Notes: generated by a model not told the origin, from the letters alone. Shown: positions 51,625 to 60,911, counted from the stretch's first letter. The stretch is DNA of 64,000 nucleotides from Corynebacterium maris DSM 45190 (GCF_000442645.1 NC_021915.1:1612001-1676000); one strand, 5' to 3'. Program-made: numbers and translations.

Positions 51625-51640
51625 TCGAACATTCGTGCAA
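51625..51640. promoter_or_regulatory. LexA box-like site 3 (lexA proximal)
   Basis: TCGAACATTCGTGCAA has a perfect left half (TCGAACA) and a poor right half. It is 59 bp before lexA and probably serves lexA autoregulation. Confidence 0.55.
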
Positions 51641-51698
51641 AGACGTGGTAGACACAAGGGCAACGACCTTTTAGCCCCGGATTCAAAGGAGGCCCACG

Positions 51699-52421
51699 AT
51701 GGCCGCAAAGAAATCCGCCGCGACGCCCGACCCCGCCGCGGCATCCTCCGCCAAGAAAAAACTCGACGTCGACACCCTCTCCGCCCGCCAGCGTCGCATC
51801 CTGGAGGTCATCCGTGACGCCATCGTGCTGCGCGGCTACCCGCCGAGCATCCGGGAAATCGGCGACGCCGCCGGACTGCAGTCCACCTCCTCGGTCGCCT
51901 ACCAGCTCAAGGAGCTGGAGAAGAAGGGATTTTTGCGCCGGGACCCGAACAAGCCGCGCGCCGTCGACATCCGACACTTGACGGACACCGCCCCGAAGCA
52001 GAAGGACGACAAGGACCCCGCCCCGCAGAGCCCGGACGCCGGCCCTGCCCCGACCTACGTCCCGGTGGTCGGGCGCATCGCCGCCGGCTCGCCGATCCTC
52101 GCCGAGCAGAACATCGACGAGTACTATCCCATGCCCGCCGAACTCGTCGGCGACGGCGAGCTGTTCATGCTGCAGGTGGTCGGCGAATCCATGCAGGATG
52201 CGGGCATCCTCGACGGCGACTGGGTGGTCGTGCGCTCTCAGCCGGTCGCGGAGCAGGGCGATTTCGTGGCCGCCATGCTCGACGGGGAAGCCACGGTCAA
52301 GGAGTTCCACAAAGACGCCACCGGGGTGTGGCTGCTGCCGCACAATGAGACCTTCTCCCCCATCAAGGGGGATCAGTCCCAGATCATGGGCAAGGTCGTC
52401 TCCCTGATGCGTAAACTGTGA
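51699..52421 (+). CDS. lexA: SOS repressor LexA
   Basis: Repressor of the DNA-damage response that cleaves itself when RecA filaments form. The 240-residue product has the winged HTH (QRRILEVIRDAIVLRGYPPSIREIGDAAGLQSTSSV), an acidic/Pro linker (~95-120), the Ala-Gly cleavage site in GRIAAGSPI, the nucleophile Ser in GESMQDAGI and the Lys base in EATVKEFH. ATG 51699 has AAAGGAGG upstream. Three LexA-box-like sites lie in the 224-bp divS-lexA gap. It is followed by sugR on the same strand. Confidence 0.98.
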   Translation: MAAKKSAATPDPAAASSAKKKLDVDTLSARQRRILEVIRDAIVLRGYPPSIREIGDAAGLQSTSSVAYQLKELEKKGFLRRDPNKPRAVDIRHLTDTAPKQKDDKDPAPQSPDAGPAPTYVPVVGRIAAGSPILAEQNIDEYYPMPAELVGDGELFMLQVVGESMQDAGILDGDWVVVRSQPVAEQGDFVAAMLDGEATVKEFHKDATGVWLLPHNETFSPIKGDQSQIMGKVVSLMRKL

Positions 52422-52588
52422 GCGACGATTTCCGCAGGCGACTGTGACCCTGCCCCCTCATACGGGGGACGGTGCACCGACGGGTGAGCGATCTCTGGAA
52501 TCATACTGTCATTGACCCGCCGCTGTCGCTCCGGCCCTCAAGGACACCCCTCGGGGCCGGACCCAGCAACTCGTGAAGGACATGGTGC

Positions 52589-53368
52589 ATGTACGCAGAG
52601 GAACGCCGCCGACAAATCGCCTCCCTGACCGCCGTCGAAGGGCGCGTCAACGTCACCGAGCTCTCGGCGAAGTTCAACGTCACCGCAGAAACCATCCGCC
52701 GCGACCTGGCGGTCCTCGACCGCGAGGGGGTCGTCCACCGCGTGCACGGCGGCGCCGTGGCCAGCCAGAGCTTCCAGACGGCCGAGTTCACCCTCGACGC
52801 CCGGTTCCGTTCCGCACCGTCCGCCAAGCAGGCCATCGCGGACGCGGCCGCGCGCTTCCTGCCGGCGGCCGGCGGCGGCATCTTCCTGGATGCGGGCACC
52901 ACCACCACGGCCCTGGCGGATCTGGTCAGCGAAAACCCCACCGCTGCGCAGTGGTCGATCGTGACCAACTCCCTGCCCATTGCGCTGAACCTGTCCAAAG
53001 CAGGTCTGGGTGAGGTCCAGCTGCTCGGAGGACAGGTCCGCGCGATCACCCAGGCCGTCGTCGGAGACACCGCCCTGCGCACGCTCGCCCTCATGCGCGC
53101 CGACGTCGCTTTCATGGGCACCAACGCCTTGACCCTGGACCACGGACTGTCCACCGCTGACTCCCAGGAGGCGGCGGTGAAATCCGCGATGGTCACCAAC
53201 GCGCATAAAGTCGTGGTGCTGTGCGACGCCACCAAACTGGGCAACGACTACCTGGTCAGCTTCGCCAGCCTCGACCAGGTGGACGTGGTCATCACCGATA
53301 AAGCCGCCCCGGAAACCTTCGTGGAGTCCCTGCGGGAACGCGAAATTGAGGTCGTCATCGCCGACTGA
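52589..53368 (+). CDS. sugR: DeoR-family sugar regulator SugR
   Basis: DeoR-type repressor of PTS and glycolytic genes in corynebacteria, released by phosphorylated sugars. The HTH is at ~20-45 (VNVTELSAKFNVTAETIRRDLAVLDREGVVHRVHGGA, the DeoR signature) and the sugar-phosphate-isomerase-like sensor domain at ~75-250 (GIFLDAGTTTTALADL; LLGGQVR; VVLCDATKLG). 259 residues. ATG 52589 has AAGGA 8 bases upstream. Position lexA-sugR-fruK matches C. glutamicum. Its normal targets ptsI and ptsF are not next to it here. Confidence 0.93.
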   Translation: MYAEERRRQIASLTAVEGRVNVTELSAKFNVTAETIRRDLAVLDREGVVHRVHGGAVASQSFQTAEFTLDARFRSAPSAKQAIADAAARFLPAAGGGIFLDAGTTTTALADLVSENPTAAQWSIVTNSLPIALNLSKAGLGEVQLLGGQVRAITQAVVGDTALRTLALMRADVAFMGTNALTLDHGLSTADSQEAAVKSAMVTNAHKVVVLCDATKLGNDYLVSFASLDQVDVVITDKAAPETFVESLREREIEVVIAD

Positions 53369-53547
53369 TCCCGGGCACAGCTGCTCCCGGCTCATTGACA
53401 TTCGGACACGATCGGGCAAAAATTAAGCGACATTACCGTCGCCGCCTGCCGTCTGCGGCGACCCGCACGCACCCCACGGGAAGTGCGCAACGCCTGCCTG
53501 ACCCCGGGCAGGGCACATGCGTCATCGACCAAGGAGATGTCGGCCGA

Positions 53548-54558
53548 GTGATTTTAACTGTGACTCCTAACCCGAGCCTGGACACCACGCTGGTGCTGTC
53601 CGGCCCCCTGGAGCGGGGAGAAGTTCAACGCCCGCGGGCGGTCGCCCGCGTGGCCGGAGGCAAAGGAGTCAACGTCACCCAGGCCGTGCGCCTGGCGGGG
53701 CGCGATAGCCTGGCGTTGTTCCCCGCCCGGCGCACCGACCCTTTCCTCGCCCTCGCCGACGAGGCGGGCATCCCCTTCGACTACATCGACGTGCCCGAAG
53801 GCGTGCGCATCAACACCACCGTCGAGGAGCCGGGCGGGGTCACCACCAAGCTCAACGGCCCCGGCGCATCGCTGTCCCCGCGGGCGCGGCGGGCGTTGAC
53901 GGACAAGATCCTCGAGCATGCCGACCGGGCCCAGTACCTGGTCATGGCGGGTTCCCTGCCGCAGGGGACGCCGGCGGATCTGTACAGCGAGATCATCACG
54001 GTGGTCTCTGCCCGGTGCCCGTGGCTACCCATCGCCGTCGACACCTCTGAAGCGGCGATCGAAGCGCTCGGAGAGCATTTCGACCTCGCCGCACCCAGAC
54101 TCATCGCCCCGAACGGCGATGAGCTCGGCCAGTTGGTGGGTGCTCCACGCGGGGAATTCGAGCAGGCCGCGCTGGCCGGCGACTACTCCCCCACGGTGCA
54201 GGCCGCCCTCGACGTCCATCGGCGCGGCGTGGCGGAAGTCCTGGTCACCCTCGGCGCCGCGGGCGCCGTCCTGGTCAATGCGGACGGCGTCTGGCGGGGG
54301 CGGGCCCCGAAGGTCGCGGTGCGTTCCACGGTCGGCGCCGGCGACGCGTTTTTGGCCGGTTACCTGATGGGCTGGTGTGACGGGGACGGCCCCAAGACAC
54401 GTTTGGCCGGGGCCGTCGCCTACGGCACAGCGGCGACGGGACTGCCGGGAACGACGATGCCGACCCCGAGTCAGGTCAATTCCGCCGTGGTGCACGTGGA
54501 CCGGTTCCCGGATCCCCCGACGTCCGACCGGTCACCGCAGCAAGCTTTTTCCTCGTGA
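53548..54558 (+). CDS. fruK: 1-phosphofructokinase
   Basis: Ribokinase-family kinase converting fructose-1-phosphate to fructose-1,6-bisphosphate, the step after PTS uptake of fructose. The 336-residue product starts MILTVTPNPSLDTTL, has GGKGVNVTQAVRLAGR, the MAGSLPQGTP loop, and the C-terminal anion hole/catalytic Asp in STVGAGDAFLAGYLMG. GTG 53548 has AAGGAG 11 bases upstream and a 179-bp gap before it. Its partner PTS genes are missing from the immediate neighbourhood, apart from ptsH 97 bp downstream. Confidence 0.94.
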   Translation: MILTVTPNPSLDTTLVLSGPLERGEVQRPRAVARVAGGKGVNVTQAVRLAGRDSLALFPARRTDPFLALADEAGIPFDYIDVPEGVRINTTVEEPGGVTTKLNGPGASLSPRARRALTDKILEHADRAQYLVMAGSLPQGTPADLYSEIITVVSARCPWLPIAVDTSEAAIEALGEHFDLAAPRLIAPNGDELGQLVGAPRGEFEQAALAGDYSPTVQAALDVHRRGVAEVLVTLGAAGAVLVNADGVWRGRAPKVAVRSTVGAGDAFLAGYLMGWCDGDGPKTRLAGAVAYGTAATGLPGTTMPTPSQVNSAVVHVDRFPDPPTSDRSPQQAFSS

Positions 54559-54655
54559 CCCGCCCCTCCTGCGCGCTAGACGCCTAGGATCGGGGCGTGA
54601 CGGCCCCGGCGGTTGCCGGGAGAAACAGAAACGATCAGAGGGGAGACGTCTCGTC

Positions 54656-54928
54656 ATGGCTTCATCCATCGTGACCGTGCAAACTGCGGTGGGGCTGCAT
54701 GCCCGCCCGGCGGCGTTGATCGCAGACGCCGCCGGGAGGTTCCACGACGAGGTCTCTCTCACGCTGGTCGGCGAGGACACCGAGCCCGCGGACGCGTCCT
54801 CGGCGCTGATGATCATGGCCCTCGGGGCGCAGCGCGGAGACCGGATCCGGGTGGAGTCGCCGAATCAACGCGCCGTGACGGTGATCGCCGAACTGATCGC
54901 CAGCGATCTCGACGCTTCGCAGGGCTGA
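54656..54928 (+). CDS. ptsH: PTS phosphocarrier protein HPr
   Basis: General phosphotransferase relay protein accepting phosphate from enzyme I on a His. The 90-residue product has the active-site His in TAVGLHARPAALI (His at ~17) and the second conserved region ADASSALMIMALGAQRGD, where Ser corresponds to the regulatory Ser46. ATG 54656 has GGGGAG 10 bases upstream. It lies 97 bp after fruK in the same direction and ends 3 bp from the convergent GyrI-like gene. No ptsI or ptsF is in this window. Confidence 0.95.
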   Translation: MASSIVTVQTAVGLHARPAALIADAAGRFHDEVSLTLVGEDTEPADASSALMIMALGAQRGDRIRVESPNQRAVTVIAELIASDLDASQG

Positions 54929-54931
54929 GTG

Positions 54932-55405
54932 CTACTTCAGGGCCCAGTGCAGGTCGACGGTCATCGTGTCGTCGTCGGAGGACAGGCTGGTGTAGTCCTC
55001 CCAGGCGATCTCCCCGAAGTCGTGCTCCGAGTCACGGACGAACTGAGAGAGCTTCTCCCAGGCACGGGACAGCCCGTGGGCGTTGCCCCGGAAACGCAGA
55101 TGCGCGGTGCGCAGGTCGCCGTGGCGCACGACCTTGAAGGGGTTGTTGTCGCCGAGGGCGTCGCCCAAGATGTTGACGGTGTCCATGCGCACCGGGTAAC
55201 CGCCGGCCAAGTCGACGGCGTCGCCGGGGGCGGTGAAGTAATAGCAGCGGGCGGGACCGACGGGGCGGACCTTGGCCGAGCGCAGCGCCTCCGTGGCGTC
55301 CGAGAAGACCCGGTCGAAGTAACCCTGCATCTCCGCGACGTCGATGGTGCGGCGGTTGACGAGGGCGGCATGGGCAGGAACAAATCGTTGTGCAATATTA
55401 TCCAT
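54932..55405 (-). CDS. GyrI-like/effector-binding-domain protein
   Basis: A 157-residue single-domain soluble protein. The segments RTIDVAEMQGYFDRVFSDATEAL, ARCYYFTAPGDAVDLAGGYPV and DLHWALK fit a GyrI-like / AraC-type small-molecule-binding fold, but the match is by eye and not secure. ATG 55405 has TATCAT 7 bases upstream and no ribosome site. It lies 14 bp downstream of the uracil permease gene on the same strand and is tail to tail with ptsH. Function unknown. Confidence 0.65.
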   Translation of the reverse strand: MDNIAQRFVPAHAALVNRRTIDVAEMQGYFDRVFSDATEALRSAKVRPVGPARCYYFTAPGDAVDLAGGYPVRMDTVNILGDALGDNNPFKVVRHGDLRTAHLRFRGNAHGLSRAWEKLSQFVRDSEHDFGEIAWEDYTSLSSDDDTMTVDLHWALK

Positions 55406-55419
55406 GCCCCTAATGATAG

Positions 55420-56712
55420 TTATTTTTTATGAATTGTGAAGTAGCGGCCCTCCCCGACCCGGTTAAACAGCAGCATCATCGCCGGGTAGCCGAGCAAAAT
55501 GCCGATCGAACCCCACGCGATGCCTTCCAGGGGCACCCCGAACACCGTCAACGTCAGGTTGCCGATGCCCGCGATCAGCGCCACCGCCGCCGCGGAAAGG
55601 TTGACCGGGTGAGTGAAATCGACCTTGTTGTCCATCCAGATCCGCACGCCGAGCAAACCGATCATGCCGTAAAGCATGATCGTCGCCCCGCCGAGCACCC
55701 CGGTGGGGATGGTGAAGATCAACGCGCCGAACTTCGGCACAAAGGCCAGCACGATGGCAAAGGCGCCCGCCACCCAATAGGCGGCCGTCGAATAGACTCG
55801 CGTAGCGGCCATGACGCCGATGTTCTCCGCGTAAGTGGTCGTTCCCGAACCGCCGAAAGAACCGGCCAAGGCAGTGGCCATGCCATCACCGATCAGCGCC
55901 CGGCCGGACAAGTCGTCCAAGTTGCGTCCGGTCATCTCGCTGACGGCCTTGACGTGGCCGACGTTCTCAGCGACCAAGACGATCAACACCGGCAGCGTAA
56001 CCAGGATCGCGGGCAACTGAAACTCAGGGGCAGTGAACGTCGGCAGCCCCACCCACGCCGCCTCGGCGATGGTCTGGCCCGCGTCCTCGGCGAGGTTGCC
56101 GGTCACCGCGGCGAAGATCCAGCCGACGGCCACGCCGATCAAAATCGCCAACCGCGAGATCATCCCACGGCCCATGACCGTGCACGCCAGAATGCCCACC
56201 AACGTCACCGCGGCGACCAGCGGCTGCGCCTCCACGTTCGCGGTCGCGGTCGGCGCCAGGTTGAATCCGATCAGCGCGACGATCGCCCCCGTCACCGCCG
56301 GCGGCATGACCGCGTCAATGAAACGGCGGCCGGCCAGATGCACGACCACCCCCACAACAATCAGGGCCAGGCCGGTGATCAGCACACCGCCCAACTGGGC
56401 GGCCATGCCGCTGGCCTGGCTCGCAGTCAGCGGTGCGATGAACGCGAAGGACGAGCCCAGATAAGAGGGCAAACGGTTGCGGGTGAGCAGCAGGAAAATA
56501 ATCGTGCCCAGACCCGAGAACAACAACGTGGTGTTGACCGGGAATCCCGTCAGAGTCGGCACCAGCAGCGTTGCGCCGAACATGGCCACGACATGCTGCA
56601 TGCCGATGCCGATGGTTCGCCCCCAACTCAGCCGCTCGTCGGGGGCGACGACGGCGCCCGGGGTAATTGTCTTGCCGTCGCCGTGGACGGCCCAGCCGAA
56701 GGTATTGGTCAC
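55420..56712 (-). CDS. uraA: uracil/xanthine permease (NCS2 family)
   Basis: Proton-coupled nucleobase importer of the inner membrane. The 430-residue product has 12-14 transmembrane helices, the NCS2 substrate motif region GVVVHLAGRRFIDAVMPPAVTGAIV, and the signature LVLVAENVGHVKAVSEMTGRN in which the Glu is essential, followed by GDGMATALAGSFGGSGTTTYAEN. GTG 56712 follows GATAAT by 8 bases with no Shine-Dalgarno (leaderless). The start of hflX's mRNA is separate; the hflX stop is 47 bp upstream. Uracil is the most likely substrate by similarity. Confidence 0.92.
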   Translation of the reverse strand: MTNTFGWAVHGDGKTITPGAVVAPDERLSWGRTIGIGMQHVVAMFGATLLVPTLTGFPVNTTLLFSGLGTIIFLLLTRNRLPSYLGSSFAFIAPLTASQASGMAAQLGGVLITGLALIVVGVVVHLAGRRFIDAVMPPAVTGAIVALIGFNLAPTATANVEAQPLVAAVTLVGILACTVMGRGMISRLAILIGVAVGWIFAAVTGNLAEDAGQTIAEAAWVGLPTFTAPEFQLPAILVTLPVLIVLVAENVGHVKAVSEMTGRNLDDLSGRALIGDGMATALAGSFGGSGTTTYAENIGVMAATRVYSTAAYWVAGAFAIVLAFVPKFGALIFTIPTGVLGGATIMLYGMIGLLGVRIWMDNKVDFTHPVNLSAAAVALIAGIGNLTLTVFGVPLEGIAWGSIGILLGYPAMMLLFNRVGEGRYFTIHKK

Positions 56713-56758
56713 GAGCCCCGATTATCCTCCACCCTCGGCCCGATGGCGAAACGAAACG

Positions 56759-58333
56759 CTACGCCCGCTTCGCCTCCGGCTCCCCCACCTCGTCCTCGAC
56801 GTCGTCGCCGGAGACGATGAACTCCGCCAACTCCTCCGCCACCCGGCGCGGCAGGCGGACGTCGATGAGCGTGCCCTCCCCCGAGTACTCCTCCTCCAAA
56901 ACGGTGCCCACCTCGTGGACGTAGGAGACGAGGTCGCCGCGAGTGAACGGGAGGGCGAGCTGGACGTGCGCGTCCCGGGAGTTCAAGAAGAGTTCGATCC
57001 GGGAGGTCAGTTCGTCGACGCCCTCGCCGGTCTTGGCGGAAAGGAAGACCACGTCTTCGTGTCCCAGCACGTGCCGCAGCTCGGCGAGCACCAGCGGGTC
57101 AGCCTGGTCGATCTTGTTGATCACGATCATCTCCGCCGGCATCTCCTCGCCGGTTTCCCGCACGATGTCGTAGATGACCTTGTTCACGGCCTCGATCTGC
57201 TTGAGCGGGAACGGGTCGGACCCGTCGACGACGTGCAGGATGAGGTCGGCGCCGAGAACTTCCTCCAGGGTCGACTTGAAGGCTTCGACCAGCTGCGTCG
57301 GCAGGTGGCGGACGAATCCGACGGTGTCGGTGAACACGACGGCGCGGCCGTCGGCCAGCTGCGCGCGCCGGGTGGTGGGGTCCAGGGTGGCGAAGAGGGC
57401 GTCTTCGACTAGGACGCCTGCCCCGGTGATGGCGTTGATGAGAGAGGATTTGCCGGCGTTGGTGTAGCCGGCGATGGCGATCTGCGGCACGACGGAGGAG
57501 CGTCGTTGGGAGCGCTTGATTTCGCGGGCGGTTTTCATGCCCGTCAGTTCCTTGCGCAGTTTGGCCATTTCGGTGCGCAGGCGGCGGCGGTCGGACTCGA
57601 TTTTTGTTTCACCGGGTCCGCGCAGTCCCACGCCGCCGTTGGAGCCGGCGCGGCCGCCGGCCTGGCGGGAGAGGTTGCCGCCCCAGCCACGGACGCGGTT
57701 GTACAGGTATTCCATCTGGGCGAGGGAGACCTGCGCTTTACCTTCCTTGGATTTCGCGTGCTGGGCGAAGATGTCCAGGATCAGCATGGTGCGGTCGATG
57801 ACCTTGGCGTTGAGCCGGTCCTCTAGGGCGACGAGCTGGCCGGGCGAGAGTTCGCCGTCGGCGATGACGGTGTCGGCGCCGGTGGCGTCGATGACGTCGC
57901 GAAGCTGGTCGACCTTGCCGGAGCCGATGTAGGTGCCGGGGTCGGGTTTGTCGCGCTTTTGGTAGAGCATTTCGACGACCTCGGCGCCGGCGGTTTCGGC
58001 CAGGGCGGCGAGTTCGTTCATGGAGGCGTCGACTTCGGCGGTGGTGCCGGTGGACCAGACGCCGACCAGCACGACTTGTTCCAGGCGCAGCTTGCGGTAC
58101 TCGACCTCGGTGACGTCGGCGGCGTCCTCGGTGCGGATCGTGGTCTGCCGGGTGGCGCGGCGGAAGCTGTCGCGTTCGGACAGGTCTAATTCACCCGTCG
58201 TCGGCGTGGCCGGCTGATGCGGGGAGGTCAGGTCGCTCAAGTCGACGCCCGGGTCCTCCTGCTCCTCGGGTTGCGGGGTATTGTCGCGGAAGGCGCGGGC
58301 CAGCAGTTCGTCATTTTTGTCGCGTTTCGTCAT
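56759..58333 (-). CDS. hflX: ribosome-associated GTPase HflX
   Basis: GTPase that splits stalled or hibernating ribosomes under stress. The 524-residue product has an actinobacterial acidic N-terminal extension (~1-90) and the HflX N-domain (YIGSGKVDQLRDVIDATGADTVIADGEL; QAGGRAGSNGGVGLRGPGETKIE glycine-rich linker). Its G domain carries G1 GYTNAGKSSLINA, G3 FTDTVGFVRHLP and G4 VINKIDQADP. ATG 58333 is chosen over the frame from 58351; GGAAG lies close upstream. It is followed by uraA and preceded by the ugp operon. Confidence 0.96.
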   Translation of the reverse strand: MTKRDKNDELLARAFRDNTPQPEEQEDPGVDLSDLTSPHQPATPTTGELDLSERDSFRRATRQTTIRTEDAADVTEVEYRKLRLEQVVLVGVWSTGTTAEVDASMNELAALAETAGAEVVEMLYQKRDKPDPGTYIGSGKVDQLRDVIDATGADTVIADGELSPGQLVALEDRLNAKVIDRTMLILDIFAQHAKSKEGKAQVSLAQMEYLYNRVRGWGGNLSRQAGGRAGSNGGVGLRGPGETKIESDRRRLRTEMAKLRKELTGMKTAREIKRSQRRSSVVPQIAIAGYTNAGKSSLINAITGAGVLVEDALFATLDPTTRRAQLADGRAVVFTDTVGFVRHLPTQLVEAFKSTLEEVLGADLILHVVDGSDPFPLKQIEAVNKVIYDIVRETGEEMPAEMIVINKIDQADPLVLAELRHVLGHEDVVFLSAKTGEGVDELTSRIELFLNSRDAHVQLALPFTRGDLVSYVHEVGTVLEEEYSGEGTLIDVRLPRRVAEELAEFIVSGDDVEDEVGEPEAKRA

Positions 58334-58410
58334 TAGCTTCCATTGTTCCATTGACCATGGACTTTTGGAATAGAACGGCGATAGCTCTTAGCGATCACAT
58401 GACGGTGGGA

Positions 58411-59544
58411 TCAGAGATAATCCAGGTTGATCTCCGTCTCCGGGTCGAAGAACACGACCCCGCCCAGCGCCGGGCGCACGTGGAGGCGATCGCCTTGCTT
58501 CACGGAGTTCTTCCCGGCGCGGACGGTGACGCGCTCGCCCCGCACCCCGATGGGCGAATCGGGGGACATGACGGGAGTGCAGTAGGCGTACTGCTCGACG
58601 CCCAGGTGCTCGACGATGGCGACTTCGAGGGGCACAGTGGCCACCTTGGCCGGGGTGTCCTCGTTGACGGCCACGATCTCCCAGTTCTCTGGGCGCACGC
58701 CGATGATGAGCTTGTCGGAGGTCAGCTTCGCGGCGTTTTCCCGCGACAGCCCCAGATCCAGGGGGTGCCCCTCCCCGAGGGTCGCCCGCCCGTCGATGAC
58801 GGAGACGCCGTCCATCAGGGTCATCGCCGGGGAACCGATGAACGTCGCCACGAAGGTGTTTCCCGGGCTCTCGTAAAGCGTCATCGGGACGTCGACCTGC
58901 TGAATGACGCCGTCTTTGAGCACGCACACCCGGTCACCCAGGGTCATCGCCTCCGTCTGGTCGTGGGTGACGTAGACGGTGGTGGCCCCCAGTTCGCGCT
59001 GCAGCGCGGCGATTTGGGCGCGGGTGGAGACGCGGAGTTTGGCGTCGAGGTTGGACAGCGGCTCGTCCATGAGAAAAACCTTGGGGTGACGGACGATGGC
59101 CCTGCCCATGGCCACCCGCTGGCGCTGCCCACCCGACATCGCCGAGGGTTTCTTGTCGATCAGATCCTCCAGCTCGAGCATCCGGGTGGCCTTTTCCACG
59201 CGCTCGGCGATGATCGACTTGTCCACCTTCTGGTTTTCCAGCGCGAAGGACATGTTCTGTCGGGCGGTCATGTTCGGGTACAGGGCGTAGGACTGGAAGA
59301 CCATGGCGACGTCCCGGTCACGTGCCCGGGTCTCGGAGACGTCTTGTCCGTCGATGAGGATCTGGCCCTCGTCGATCGGCTCCAGCCCGGCCAGGAGCCG
59401 CAGGGTGGTGGATTTCCCGCAGCCGGAGGGGCCGACCAACACCAGGAACTCGCCGTCCGGGATATCGAGGTGGAAGCGATTGACCGCGGGCGGGCGCTCC
59501 GGATCGTAGATTCGGGAAACTTGGCGGAACTCCACTGTCGCCAT
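58411..59544 (-). CDS. ugpC: sn-glycerol-3-phosphate ABC transporter ATPase
   Basis: MalK/UgpC-type ATPase driving the Ugp importer. Walker A is GPSGCGKSTTLRLL, Q-loop MVFQSYALYPNM, signature MSGGQRQRVAMG, Walker B VFLMDEPLSNLDAKL and H-loop VTHDQTEAM. The C-terminal MOBE/regulatory domain (~240-377) contains IGVRPENWEIVAV. ATG 59544 sits 53 bp after the ugpB stop. It is the last gene of ugpA-ugpE-ugpB-ugpC. Because UgpC ATPases can serve several sugar importers, specificity comes from its operon. Confidence 0.92.
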   Translation of the reverse strand: MATVEFRQVSRIYDPERPPAVNRFHLDIPDGEFLVLVGPSGCGKSTTLRLLAGLEPIDEGQILIDGQDVSETRARDRDVAMVFQSYALYPNMTARQNMSFALENQKVDKSIIAERVEKATRMLELEDLIDKKPSAMSGGQRQRVAMGRAIVRHPKVFLMDEPLSNLDAKLRVSTRAQIAALQRELGATTVYVTHDQTEAMTLGDRVCVLKDGVIQQVDVPMTLYESPGNTFVATFIGSPAMTLMDGVSVIDGRATLGEGHPLDLGLSRENAAKLTSDKLIIGVRPENWEIVAVNEDTPAKVATVPLEVAIVEHLGVEQYAYCTPVMSPDSPIGVRGERVTVRAGKNSVKQGDRLHVRPALGGVVFFDPETEINLDYL

Positions 59545-59597
59545 GGCGTTACCGTCCTTTCACATCATTTTTCGGTCGGGTTGTCTACGGGGCGGGA

Positions 59598-60911
59598 TCA
59601 GAGCAACGGCTCGACGTCGCGTTCGAAGGTCCGCAGCGTGTCGTTCTGCAGCTCCTCGAACACGGTCGCCACGTCTTCCTGGCCGATGGTGATGCGATCG
59701 AGGCCGGCGCCGATGCGGTCGCCGCCGGCGGGCACGAAGACGCGGGCGTAGTCCTGCGGCTGGGTGTTCTCCTCCAGCTGGTTGATGGCCGTGCGGGCGT
59801 TGGGGTTCTCCTCGAGGTACGCGATTTCGTCCGGGTGCTCCATGGCCTCCTTGCGCACCGGCATGTATCCGGTGGCCTGGGTGAAGGTGATGGTGTTCTC
59901 GACGTTGGTGAGGAAGTCGATGAACTTCAGCGCGTTGACCTTGCGTTCCTCGGCGATCCCGCTGGGAATGGCCACACCTGCGCCGCCGGTGGCGCACGAG
60001 GGGCCCGGTCCCGGCAGGTAGGTCGTGATGAACGGGACCGTCGCGGTCTCCGTCAGTCCGCCGAGCACGCCGGTGGACTGCAACAGCGCGGCGGCATTGC
60101 CGTTGCCGAACGCGACGGTCGGGTCGGTGGAGATCTCGATGTTGCCCTCGGCGACCTGCTGCTGCAGGAATTCTCCCGCTTCGATCGACGCGGGGTCGGT
60201 GAAGGTCGGTTCCCATCCCTCGGAGTACTGGCTGCCGAGCGCCCAGATCATGCCCTGGAAGTACCAGTCGAGGTAGCTGGTGCCGTCCGGCACCACGATC
60301 ACGGGAAGGTCGCCGTTGACCTCGCGGATCTGCGGGGCCCACTCCGCGAACTCCTCCCAGGTCTCCGGGCCGCGGTCGGTCGGCAGGCCCGCGGCTTCCA
60401 GCATGTCGGTGTTCCAGTACATCAGGCAGGTGGAACGGGCATACGGCACACCGTAGTGTCCACCACTGAAGGCATAGTCCTCTCGCAGGGTGTCCACGTA
60501 GGAGTCCGGGTCGATTCCGGCCTGGTCCCAGTATTCGTCGAGGTTGGTGGTCTGGCCGTTGAGCGCGAAGTTGAACCAGGTGACGTCGGAGGCGATGATG
60601 ATGTCCGGCAGCTGTCCGCCGGAGAGCGCGGCGTTGAACTTCTGGCCGAGCTCTTCGTAGTCGGAACCACCGGTGACGAGCTCCACCTGGATGTCCGGGT
60701 TGGCGGCGTTCCACTCGTCGATCATGGCCTGTTCCAGATCCTGGGAGGAGCCCGGGTGGTTCGACCAGAACTGCAGGGGGCCACCAGAATCCTGGCCGCC
60801 GGTGTTGGCGCCGCCGGCCCCGGCGCAGGCGGCCAGCGCGGCGGAGGACGCGGCGACGGCACCGAGACCGAAGACGGATCGGCGGCTGAGGTGGATGTTC
60901 AACGGGTTCAT
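59598..60911 (-). CDS. ugpB: sn-glycerol-3-phosphate-binding lipoprotein
   Basis: Extracellular solute-binding protein of the UgpB group delivering glycerol-3-phosphate to UgpAE. The 437-residue product has a Tat-like RR signal (SRRSVFGLGAVAASSAALA) with a lipobox LAACAG (Cys ~29). The mature protein has UgpB features: FWSNHPGSSQDLEQAM, TGGSDYEELGQKFNAAL, GVPYARSTCLMYWNTDML, STGVLGGLTE and GYMPVRKEAMEHPDE. An extra Cys in SCATGGAG is unusual. It is the third gene of the operon. Pho regulation is known for this operon in C. glutamicum; no clear Pho box was seen. Confidence 0.9.
   Translation of the reverse strand: MNPLNIHLSRRSVFGLGAVAASSAALAACAGAGGANTGGQDSGGPLQFWSNHPGSSQDLEQAMIDEWNAANPDIQVELVTGGSDYEELGQKFNAALSGGQLPDIIIASDVTWFNFALNGQTTNLDEYWDQAGIDPDSYVDTLREDYAFSGGHYGVPYARSTCLMYWNTDMLEAAGLPTDRGPETWEEFAEWAPQIREVNGDLPVIVVPDGTSYLDWYFQGMIWALGSQYSEGWEPTFTDPASIEAGEFLQQQVAEGNIEISTDPTVAFGNGNAAALLQSTGVLGGLTETATVPFITTYLPGPGPSCATGGAGVAIPSGIAEERKVNALKFIDFLTNVENTITFTQATGYMPVRKEAMEHPDEIAYLEENPNARTAINQLEENTQPQDYARVFVPAGGDRIGAGLDRITIGQEDVATVFEELQNDTLRTFERDVEPLL

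Noticed and set aside
51056..51655. N-terminal extension of the NrdR frame
   Set aside because: NrdR always starts just before the HCPFC zinc ribbon, and the extension is antisense or parallel shadow of divS.
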